Below, piece after piece: positions 25,001-33,791 of a DNA stretch of 64,000 nt. Below the pieces are notes generated by a model. That model did not search any database, was not told where the DNA came from, and saw only the letters and a list, made by a program, of their open reading frames with translations. How positions within the stretch are numbered: the stretch's first letter is position 1; the number at the start of each line of letters is the position of its first letter. Origin of the DNA: Brasenia schreberi (lineage: Eukaryota > Streptophyta > Magnoliopsida > Nymphaeales > Cabombaceae). The stretch spans positions 29,888,001-29,952,000 of the forward strand of contig JAYKKT010000091.1 of assembly GCA_036023115.1 (NCBI GenBank). Reading direction: 5' to 3'. The translations under genes were made by a program, and so were the position numbers.

Positions 25001-28000
25001 TTGGTTTGATGATCCGGCATGATAGTGGGGCGCAACAGTTGAGAAAAATAGATTGAAAATCAGATGTGCTTTTTGTGAAAAGATTATTAGTGGTGGAATT
25101 TCTCATTTGTAATATCACCTAACAAGGACTAAGAAAGACGTCGTTTCTTGTATGGACAAAGTTAAGAAGTGTTCAGAAGCTATTAAATGATAATGTGTAT
25201 AGATGATTGAGAGTTCAATTGATAAGAGACAACAAAAGGATGATACATAGATGTTTGAAGAAGAGGATAGAGATGTTTGAGGAAGAGGATGATGTTGTTA
25301 GACTTGGTGATAACATCCCTTATGATGTTAGGACCGAGGTTGGTAGTAGTAGTTCTCGAGAAGAAAGAGGGTTAATGAACATGTTGGAAGTGGTAAAAAA
25401 TGAAAGGCCAGAGAAAGATCTTATTCTGGCATATAGTCATTTTTTCTCTTTCCCCCTAGCATTATACCTAGTGCTCAACCATGAATTTGTGTTGTTATGG
25501 CTTCAAAGCAATTGCATGATCAGACAGATCTTGTAATAGGGAGATGGTTTTATGATACACGCATTCCATTTAATGCAATAAATTCTTTTCATTTTAAAGT
25601 ATTGGCAGATGTCATCTTATCAAAAGTTGAGAGGAAAACTATTAGATAAGACTATTCTTTTAAGTCCAAGAGTATTGTTCGACTTTGAGAGAGCCATAAA
25701 AGGAGGACATACAACATAGGTTCTAAGGCAAGAATTTGATAAGATGATATCTTAATAATGTAATCCAATTAAACAAACAAACAACAACTAAGCCTTTTCC
25801 CATACTAGATTGAGAATGTAATCCAATTAATTACAGATAATGCAACTAACAATAAAGTAGTTGGAAAGGAGTTAGTTGATACTTATGGAACTTTTTATTA
25901 GACACATGTGCAACCCATTTGTCTAGATCTCATCCTTGAGAATATTTGAGAGATGGATGAGGTAAAGGCCACAACTGAGTGTTGTCAAGATATCACAAAT
26001 TTATCAATAATCATGCTTTTGTATTGTGTATGATGAAGATATATACATATGGTATAGGTTTTTCGTACAACTGCTACTTGGTTTGCAACTAATTTCTTAT
26101 CAATACAGAACATTGTTAAACAAAAGCAAGTCGTGAAGAGAATGTTTTCCTCATGCAGTGACAACAGTTTACAGAGTTGCCTCAAATTAGAAGGAACAGA
26201 AAATTGAATGAGATTTCAGAGATAGTCTTTAAGAGTACATTTTGGAACTTCTGTGTTATACTATTAAGGATCACATGTCCTTTAGTCAAAGTTTATTATC
26301 AATACATAACATTGTTAAACAAAATGAAGCCAATAGTAGTTTGCAGAGTTGCCTGAAAATAGAAGGAATAGAAAATTGAATGAGATTTCAGATATAGTCT
26401 TTAGGAGTACATTTTGGAACTCCTGTGTTATACTATTAAGGATCACATGTCATTTAGTTAAAGTTTTGAGATTGGTTGACAGCGAGAAGAATTCATCTAT
26501 GGGTTATCTTTATGAAGCAATGGATAGGGCTAAAGAAGCTACCATAAGCAATTTTAATAAAAAAAGAGAGATCATGTGTCTGTATGGAATATTATCGATA
26601 ATAGATAGAATAAACAATTGCATGACTTATTCATGCAACAACTTACTACTTAAATCCAACATTTAAGTATTCTGCAAACTTTAAAATGGACAGTGAGGTT
26701 AATCGAGGTATCATTGATTGCATAGACAAATTGGTCCCTCATGAGAGTAGGGCAGATGTTATACATCGAAAGATGGAGATCTATAATAATCTTCACTTGA
26801 TGAGCATGCATGTAACCATTCATAACTATACTAATATTTACGATAATCTATGTGCCTAGGTAAATTGTTTATCTTAATATTTATGTTTCTTAAATCTTAT
26901 ATTTATTGTGAAATAAATCTTTATGTTTGTCTTTTTCTATTAAATGTTTAGTGGAATATGTTTGGAAGTGATTTCTCAAACATCAGAGATTTTGCAATAA
27001 AAGTTATGTGTCAAACCTATAATGCAACTAGTTGTGAAAGAAATTAAAGTGTCTTTGAACATATCCACACAAAAAAGTGCAACAGGTTGGAACATCATAA
27101 GCAGCTCAATGACCTAGTTTTCATCTATTACAAACATTTGGCTCCAATAAAGATAATAAAAGATTAGTTACTAATTAAGTATTCAATTCAATATTTTATT
27201 TTATTTTATTATTAATATTATTTACTTATCTTTATTACAGGCAATTAAAAAAGTTAAACAAGGAGGAGAACCAATTTGATCCATGAATAATTTTGATATC
27301 TTAAAGGAATCGATTATTGAAGATAAAAAGAAAACATTCAATGGATTAATTTGAAAGAGACGCAATAATATCATCAATGGGATAATGATTTTGATTTTGA
27401 TTTTGAAGTTGAAAGTGATGATGATCTTAACAAGGAGAAGAAGATGAAGATTATTTAGTTGATCCTGATTATAATATATAATTCATTTTTTCAATTATAA
27501 AAGTTGTAATTTTCTATGGATGTACTGCTTAAATGCTTTAATACATTAAAACTTGAATGGTGATAGATGAATAATTACTAAATTATGAATTTTTTTTCCA
27601 ATTTTTTTATATTAAAAAATGATATTGTGTGATACGATAAGATACATATTATGGACCAAAAGGATACATGATACAATACGCGTCGAACAACACTGTTGTC
27701 AACTACGATTTCGCCATATAGCAACATGACAACTTCAAAATTCCTCGGTGCAAGACACAATAATTGAGTTTATAAGTACCTTTCTCGCCTTTTCTCTACA
27801 CCTAATCTAACCAATGCCCACCAATTTTCAGCAAATGGTGGCAATTCCAATGTTCTCATCCAACAAACCATGACTGCGCTTTGTGGAATCTTTTTCTTTC
27901 AGTTTCTTCTTTTGTCTGAGGCAGTTCTCCTTTCTTCATTTTTTTATTTTATAACTTTCTTTTTAAATTTGGATGAAAATAGAGTTTGTAAACAGTCCAA

Positions 28001-31000
28001 ATCCCTTTCAATAAGTGTCCAACACAGCCGACCACTGGACACCGTATTGAACGTGATGCCAATGGCCCTACAAGTGGGTGGTTTAAGACAAACTTCATCC
28101 GAGGGAACTACGTGATATAGCTAACAAGCACCAGATATAACATGTGCAACACTAAAACAGGAAGGGTTATTAGCCTTTTCTTACATAATGGTGCTTCCAA
28201 TGCTGAGAACAAGTTTTTGTCAAATCACAAGAGTGCAACAACAATAGTTAAAACGGTCAAGTCACCATGATGATTTAGCATTGCCAAGTAGGACAGGTAG
28301 GAGTAATGAGTTCAAATTGCTAAAGACTCTACGTCCAACAAATGTATCCTGAATTGATTCTTCTCTATAAACATAAAACACAGCCATTTTCCCAATAATT
28401 AACTTTATTCTTCTTTTTCTCAATATGAATTATGAACCACCAACTTTGCCAACAAAACTACCAATTTTCTGATTTTTTTAAATATTTTTCTATTTTTTTA
28501 ATATTAAAGTACGATACGCTACGATATGATACGCCCGTATCGTGGAGCTCAGTGATATGCGATACGATATGCGTCAGACAACACTGATCTTGACTATTAG
28601 CTTGAATTCATTATCTTGTGAATGATATATCTTATAACATTTAAACCACTACAACAAAATCATTCCAAAAAGGTAGTTCTTGTCGTGTTTTCCATTTCAA
28701 TAACAAGTGATTGAAGGTTCTTCCATGTCTTCAATCTCTGGATGTTGGATAGCGAGAGAATTGAATTCTTAAGTTCTTGATTCCTCAAGAATAAGGTTGC
28801 AGTACCAGTCCTTGCTATTCTTTCTTCTAGTCACAATTGTAGTTTATGATGTACATGTTTTTCCTGTATTTTCTTGGCCCTTTTGTATCTTAAAAGTTCA
28901 GAGGCTACTAAAAGGTTCCGAATAATAGAGCTCGAGAAGTTATATTTCGGTTAGGAGTTGGATGTCATGTCGGTGGAAAAATCTGGTAATTGCTTTAAAT
29001 TCATATAATGTAAAGTTTAGTATAAATTGAGCATTCAACATTGAACAATTGCATCCAAATTTACATATTTTGAATCAAAAAAATGAAATACATTTACATT
29101 TTATAAATTGTAATCAGGATATCAACTAAATAATCTTATCTTCTCCGTATTGAAGATCATCAGCAGCAGCAACACCTTCTCCTTTAAAATCAAATTCTTC
29201 GTGTCCTTGATATTGTTGTTGCGTTCCTTCCAAATAAATCCATGCAATGTCTTCTTTAGTTAGGAGGGCATTTTCTTTACTATCTTCTATAATCCAGTCT
29301 TCTAATAGATCAAAATTATCCAAACTTATTGGATCAAATTGGCTTTCTTGTCTATTTACTTTTTTTAATTGCATACAACAAATAAGGATAAGCAATTAGT
29401 AAATAATATTAAGTTTATTAGCAATTGAAGTCAAACAATTTATTGAATTGAACATTTAAGTACTAAGTAATATAATATTACCTTTCACGAAGGTACATGT
29501 TACAACATAAAGTTTATGAAAACCATAAATTTATTATTTGTCATATTCTTTTTAATATTTTCTGATCAGTCATCTTTGGTGCTCTTTCGTAGAAGGACAA
29601 ACATAAAAGGTACATTTACTTAAGCTAATGGATAATTAGTATATCACAAAATTATCATTTGATGCATTTTGATAAATCACAAAATAAAGGCGAAGAGAGG
29701 CCAGAAACCCGCAATAAAAAAATTTTGAAAAAAAAAATCGATTTTTTTTTAAAAAAAAAAATTACTCATATCGCCTGTATCGTACGATACAGGCGATACG
29801 GGCCGTATTGTAGAACATGGCGCGATAACCTATATCTTACAATATAGGTTACCGTATCGTATCGTGGCTTCCCACGATACGATGATACGGTGCGATACGG
29901 ATAAAACTGGTCAAGATCATATGTGTAAGATAATTATGTCGCTTTGAACACAAGAATAAAACAGGTAGCACTAGAGGTGATAAAACATAAGTTCTATAGG
30001 AGGACGGATGAGCTTGTGAAATAAATGAAATGGCAAAAAGAACACAATGACAAAGCATATTAAATGATGTAAAAGTTTACTAATGAACACGGCTCAGTTC
30101 CTTACCGAAGTCATGTGGATTCTTCTTCATGCTATTATGTTCTATCTTACTACACAGATTACAAGAGGAAGATGTTTTTGCCTACATACTGCAAACCCTT
30201 GTCATGAACAATTTCTTCTGAAGTTAATCATTCTTTTATGGCACAAGGAGAATGTCCGCTTGAAATTGCATAATTGTAGATATCTGAATCATACAACTCT
30301 GGATCATGAGAAGCTGCTCATTTGACATGCAAGTATCCGAGCATTTGAATTAGCATTATTTTCTGCCTACACCGGGCTGAAGGTAAGCTGCACACTCATG
30401 GTGGCAGCATTCTATATAGGAAAGGCCATCCATGAGAGTCTTTGAGGACTTTGTCCATGGACTCAAAATTAAGACCAGAACCTACAATGTCATCTGTTCT
30501 ATTCAGCATGTGAAATCGCTTATGCATGTATCATGCGCGTTGAGAAGACAGAGTATCGTCATAACTTAGCGTCTTGAGTTATTATCGAAGGAGCTGCATA
30601 TTTATGGGAAGCTATGTATTACTCAAAAAATAGAGAAGCTTCGTACCGATTTTTAAAATGTCCCATACAAGACACCGTGCTCTAGGGATTAGGACACTCA
30701 ACATAAAGTGGGCGAATAGCCATCAAGGCAGAAATTAGCCAACTAGTTGAAAGAACTTAAACACTGCGTAAGGACCAAATACAAGGAAAACGATAATTTA
30801 ACCTGAATTATCTAGAATAGCAATACAGTTTCAAATTCGAATAGCACCACAATAAGTACCGAAAGCTCAAAAAGGCTGCAGACGGACACACGATACAGCG
30901 AACAACTTTGTCAGCTAAACCAACACGAGAAGGAACCGAATTAAGAGGGAACAAAGGAAGAAAATCTCCCACTCATCAGATATCACCGTACACCCGCCAT

Positions 31001-31434
31001 CATAAAGTCAGACAGACAGGAACTACAAGCATCATAATGAACACCAGAATCATGTGAAAATGTGGAGCTGGGGATGAAGGAAAATATGTTTTATCCTGAA
31101 TTAGGAACCAGGATCTTTGTGGCCAACCATTCAGGAAATGACCAAACAGGCGGAATTACAAATCGAAAACTCCGATTTTGGAAGCAAAATGAGAGATACC
31201 AACAATGCTAAAAGTCATTTTTGTGGGGAGTTCCGTTCTTACCTCGATGATTGAAGGGCGGAGGGCCTTGACAAGATACCGGATCTTGCAATACTTGGAG
31301 CTCTGAAACTCTGCATCGTCGAACTTCCTCTTCTTCTTGGGAGTGAAGGTGGCAGTGTGAGAGGGAGCAGGGTTTGTTGGTGGTGGTGGGGTTTGCGGCC
31401 TGGACCCCTGGGCGTGCGGGTTACGCTCCACCAT
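13845..31434 (-). CDS. Unrecognised 190-residue basic/proline-rich protein, three coding exons
   Basis: Exon 1 (31434-31243) starts at [10 protein letters not shown], has a [14 protein letters not shown] proline run and the basic patch KKKRKF near residues 33-38, then [18 protein letters not shown], and ends at a GTAAGA donor in phase 0. Exon 2 (16911-16857) encodes [18 protein letters not shown], flanked by AG and GT, ending in phase 1. Exon 3 (14170-13845) completes the split codon as Asp and continues [20 protein letters not shown], a Glu/Pro-rich stretch, and [20 protein letters not shown], stopping at TGA. Total 573 nt with no internal stop. Several methionines upstream are in frame, but that extension runs into a SINE-like sequence, so I chose 31434. 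KKKRK could be a nuclear localisation signal (inference). No function is assigned. Intron 1 (16912-31242) is 14.3 kb and full of transposons; intron 2 is 2.7 kb. Confidence 0.65.
14171..16856 (-). other. Intron 2 of the 190-residue gene; no further gene seen
   Basis: Unique-looking AT-rich sequence. Open frames at 14875-15195 (plus), 15096-15323 and 15799-16071 (minus) and 16124-16384 (plus) lack recognisable domains. A minus-strand stretch at about 15410-15355 looks exon-like (AG acceptor, open frame, GTAAAT donor) but its phase would break the gene, so it was not used. Confidence 0.45.
16012..16043. repeat. (GA)n microsatellite
   Basis: Sixteen uninterrupted AG/GA units, within intron 2 of the minus-strand gene. 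Confidence 0.9.
17502..20776 (+). mobile_element. RTE-type LINE, long copy A
   Basis: Starts at AACTCCGCCCATGTAAGG, the same 5' end as the copies at 37360 (minus) and 53342, and ends in TAGTATGGGAAAAGGCTTAG plus (TTG)n. The target duplication TGACAATATA lies at 17492-17501 and 20777-20786. Layout: 5' leader with 84-bp direct repeats, then one ORF with AP-type endonuclease and reverse transcriptase, and a short microsatellite tail, as in the RTE clade. It interrupts the 5' untranslated part of hAT copy 1. Confidence 0.85.
17842..20746 (+). pseudogene. LINE A endonuclease/reverse transcriptase ORF, inactivated
   Basis: The endonuclease begins with [15 protein letters not shown] and has [22 protein letters not shown] and [12 protein letters not shown], matching AP-endonuclease motifs; the metal-binding LQETKW has become LQKTKW. 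A TAG at 18181-18183 splits the domain. The RT part has [31 protein letters not shown] and [13 protein letters not shown], and its catalytic FADD box reads FEDD. A C-terminal [17 protein letters not shown]...[11 protein letters not shown] module follows. Stops near 19254, 19419-19445 and 20125 and a frameshift near 19770 break the frame further. The encoded protein would nick target DNA and prime cDNA synthesis in the nucleus; this copy cannot. Confidence 0.85.
20797..20826 (+). mobile_element. Micro-LINE B: only the last ~30 bp of the LINE 3' end
   Basis: TATGGAAAAAGGCTTAG plus (TTG)n, the extreme LINE 3' end, is preceded by AATATATGAACTTATG (20781-20796). The same 16 bp recur at 24834-24849, after the copia element that later landed in its tail. 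An independent, extremely 5'-truncated insertion next to LINE A explains this best. Confidence 0.75.
20827..21155 (+). repeat. 5' LTR of the copia element
   Basis: Starts TGTTAAAGCATTC and ends TTTGCATA, directly followed by the primer-binding site. Collinear over its whole length with 24500-24828. Confidence 0.9.
21156..21167 (+). promoter_or_regulatory. Primer-binding site (initiator tRNA-Met type)
   Basis: TGGTATTAGAGC directly after the 5' LTR is one base from TGGTATCAGAGC, the common copia primer-binding site complementary to initiator methionine tRNA. Confidence 0.8.
21711..24480 (+). pseudogene. Copia gag-pol remnants
   Basis: Near 21790-22090 a gag-like stretch reads [20 protein letters not shown]. 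Integrase C-terminal part at 22213-22569 has [12 protein letters not shown]. Reverse transcriptase at about 23090-23814 has [40 protein letters not shown] and the catalytic box YVND in place of YVDD, then [12 protein letters not shown]. RNase H follows from 23805 with [14 protein letters not shown] and [11 protein letters not shown], then decays through stops to about 24480. Frameshifts and stops at 22569, 22948, 23335 and 23510, and the deletions, make it non-functional. Confidence 0.85.
24488..24499 (+). promoter_or_regulatory. Polypurine tract of the copia element
   Basis: ACTTTAGGGGAG lies immediately upstream of the 3' LTR start (TGTTAAAGC), the usual plus-strand priming site. Confidence 0.75.
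24500..24828 (+). repeat. 3' LTR of the copia element
   Basis: Same length as and collinear with the 5' LTR; ends TTTGCACA and is followed by the target duplication GTTGT. Confidence 0.9.
24972..27481 (+). pseudogene. hAT transposase remnant (copy 1)
   Basis: Collinear with the transposase of the copy at 44570-47848: a BED-finger region with [11 protein letters not shown] near 25070-25100, the GGCAGATGTCATCTT start of the central domain near 25603, [14 protein letters not shown] near 26370-26410, [15 protein letters not shown] near 26500, and an acidic tail ending near 27481. The start codon equivalent is ATA, many stops intervene, and a 43-bp micro-LINE sits inside at 25772. Confidence 0.75.
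25772..25814 (-). mobile_element. 43-bp micro-LINE insertion in the hAT transposase
   Basis: ACAACAACTAAGCCTTTTCC and CATACTAGA are the reverse complement of the LINE 3' end. They are bracketed by the exact 15-bp repeat AATGTAATCCAATTA at 25757-25771 and 25815-25829. Removing one repeat and the insert restores the transposase stretch equivalent to NVVQLITDNA. Confidence 0.85.
27704..28454. other. Unassigned intron DNA
   Basis: No recognised gene or element. An 81-codon open frame at 27870-28115 shows no domain. Confidence 0.4.
28455..28594 (+). mobile_element. hAT 3' terminal fragment (copy 2) with flanking 8-mer
   Basis: TTTTTTAATATTAAAGTACG, the GATACG/CGTATC-rich subterminal tract and the end GCGTCAGACAACACTG (28586) match the 3' end of the complete hAT copies. 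The next 8 bases are ATCTTGAC. It appears to be the missing 3' end of the element at 28978-29909, separated by a small inversion. Confidence 0.75.
28978..29909 (-). mobile_element. hAT deletion derivative (copy 3), lacking its own 3' end
   Basis: On the minus strand it runs from the 5' end CAGTTTTATCCGTATCG (29909) through subterminal CGTATC/GATACG tracts, skips most of the transposase gene, and resumes in the last transposase exons: [17 protein letters not shown] and [15 protein letters not shown] at about 29340-29210. It stops at 28978 inside the 3' untranslated part. The 8 bases after its 5' end are GTCAAGAT, the reverse complement of ATCTTGAC beside copy 2. Confidence 0.8.
29918..31242. 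other. Intron 1 sequence next to exon 1; nothing recognised
   Basis: Open frames at 29849-30058 and 30083-30325 have no recognisable domain. No repeat or element end is evident. Confidence 0.4.
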
Positions 31435-31617
31435 AATAATAGGAGGAGGAGGAGAATGTGGCGAGGCGCGCAGCAACAAACAGTGCGCGCCGTTTACGGT
31501 TGGAGGGCTTCTTGGTAGAGAGCCCTTCGTTTCTTCTTGACACGCTGACAAAACGATGAACCAAAGCACCGGCAGTTTCTCCCTTTCTTGCCTTCTGACA
31601 AGTAGGGCTGTACCACC

Positions 31618-31750
31618 GCTTGGTTGGTTCAAGTGGTTCGGCCCTTACTCCCCTGAAATAACGTCTCGGGTTCGAACCTTGTAAACGTTGAAAACCAGGG
31701 AGAACTTTACCCCTATAGTGGGCCAACCCCGCTAGGTTTGGATTTTTTTA
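31618..31750 (+). mobile_element. tRNA-derived SINE-like sequence upstream of the minus-strand gene
   Basis: A box-A-like TTGGTTCAAGTGGTTCGG and, about 44 bp further, a box-B-like CGGGTTCGAACC are followed by GTGGGCCAACCCCGCTAGG and a T-rich end, the layout of plant tRNA-derived SINEs. A target duplication was not confirmed. It lies about 180 bp upstream of the chosen start codon of the 190-residue gene, probably in its promoter or leader. Confidence 0.5.
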
Positions 31751-31890
31751 ATATCTATAAAGAAAAAAGCTGTAAATGAACAAACCGCTTTTAGTTCAGT
31801 TCGGTTTAACTCATTCTTAGCTAGTTCGTGCTTGGCTCCCTAAATCACCTGAGCTAAAGAGCATGTTAAGTGTTAAAATAAAATTAGTGT

Positions 31891-31893
<3 letters not shown>

Positions 31894-31948
<55 letters not shown>

Positions 31949-31949
31949 T
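31894..31949. repeat. (TA)n microsatellite
   Basis: About 26 uninterrupted TA units with slightly degenerate ends. Confidence 0.95.
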
Positions 31950-33704
31950 TGGGTACAGGTTAAAGCAAATATCGGATCAAGTATGAATTGGGACATCATA
32001 CCTCTATATCCGACTCGATCAATTTCGTGTTTGGGCATTGTCCATCCGTTCGAGCTGGATTGGGTCAGGGTTGATCAGGTCGGGTCAACATTGCCATTCG
32101 TATGTAATGGTGCCATTTACCATTGTAAAGGATTATCAATGAGCTCGTTGAGAGATAGAGAACTGCTGCCTCACGTTGATCCAAGCCGTCAGGAGGTGAG
32201 CCTAGCAGCTTCACTTTGAAGGGGGAGGTGTTCGAGTGTAAATCTTCATCTGTTTCTTCCATCCCTCATCCTCTCGTTTTCTCTCTCCTCACTTATTCAA
32301 TTCTAACATTTATCTTTTCTGTCACTCAATTTCAAAAAGAGTCTATGGTTGGATCCTTTTACTACAGTGATTGAAGTTTCATTTAGCATTGTCTTCTTTA
32401 CAAAATAATACATGTTCTTACGAATTCCGATGAAGAAAAAAGAAGAAATAAAATTAAGAAAAATAAAAGAAAATAAAAATCAAGAAAAAAAAGAGATGAG
32501 AACTTGACCTTGTTTTCATTTTGATTTCGATCAAAAACAAAATCAATGCATGTAAAAGACAAAAAATACATTAAATCAAATCAATAAAATACCCACTAAA
32601 AGTTGGCTCCCTTCTCATTTTTCTTTCTTCTTTTTCCTTCTTCTTCCTTTTGGATCGAATTTGAAATACTATCAAATAGCGAATAGTATTTAGAATCACT
32701 TGCTAGGAGGGAAAGTTAATGGAGTAGATATCCTTGTTTTCCCATAGGTTGCCAGCCTTGCATTCTTTTGTCTCTCATACAACTCGCCAAGCTGCTAATC
32801 ATAAACCAAATCCAAACTATTATCCGATTCAAAATAAGATCCAATCGACCAGAAGTTCAAATTGCATATCGGACATATGTTGCAGTTGTGAAGTGGAAGG
32901 CCTACCCCTCGCTCAATTACCATTCATATGGTGGAAACCTTTGAAGCATGGGTACGCCACTTAGAGCAGAGTACACGTACTCGGATGCATATTGACTGGG
33001 TGTGGATACATGTATCAGTACGTTTGAGTATGCTTTTTTTCCCAAGATTAGAATGTGGGTAAGTTTGGGTACACATACCCACATTTGGGTACATTGAGTA
33101 CCCGTATCCGGTATTCAGTTGGTAGAAATGGGCTGGTACAAAACACTTCCTATTTGGAATTTGAAAATGATTTCATATGCAAATCAATTGCATCGCTGTT
33201 TCGGAAGTTTGCACCCCATGCTTGCTGTGGCAAAGTCTGCAACTCTGTTCAACCTCTATAGAGTTTCTTGTATATATGATGAACTTAGTTCTATTCATAA
33301 ATGTCACTACCTGTTCTGATGCACACAATCATTCTAGATTGTTCGTGTTTTTCATGTACACTCCATTGAGTTTTGAGGCCAGCCATTTATTAAACATGGT
33401 TGAATCCCCAGTGAACAACTGAACACTAGTCATGAATTCTCACCGGAGGCCAGGGCATCCCATTCGGCACCCACTGGGATTCCAATTCTCACGCACCGTG
33501 AGAAATTGAGAATTGGAATCCATTTGACTCACAAAAGGGTTCACTGCTAAATTTTTCTTCTTTTTCTCTTTATGTTTGTTGCATTAATGTAATATTTTGT
33601 ATTTTCTATTACTCATTAATTAGTCATTACTGGATACTATGTGTCCGTGGGTGCATTTTGCTCTTAGCTTTAGCCTTTTCATTTTCACAGTATACTGTGC
33701 TTTT
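31950..33704. other. No gene recognised
   Basis: Purine-rich A/G tracts near 32430-32500 and several short open frames without domains. Around 32950-33120 repeated GGGTACA/TACCCA motifs and similar sequence after the LINE (37555-37605) suggest an old element cut in two by LINE C, but its ends were not found. Confidence 0.35.
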
Positions 33705-33791
33705 TAGATGCCTGATATTATACAACAACAACTAAGCCTTTTCCCATACTAGACGGGGTCGGCTATATGGATTCTTTGTTTCCACAGATCC

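Larger units (their letters stand above)
17116..27695 (+). mobile_element. hAT element copy 1, split by nested insertions
   Basis: The left end CAGTATTATCCGTACC and right end CGCGTCGAACAACACTG are the family termini. They are flanked by GTGTCAAC (17108-17115) and TTGTCAAC (27696-27703), 7 of 8 identical. hAT sequence occupies 17116-17501 and 24834-27695; the gap holds a LINE, a micro-LINE and a copia element. Transposase remnants lie at about 24972-27481. The element sits in intron 1 of the 190-residue gene, in the opposite orientation. Confidence 0.8.

Noticed and set aside
31817..32219. Open frames of 73 and 118 codons with IYIYIY runs
   Set aside because: Produced by the (TA)n tract at 31894-31949, with no domain on either side.
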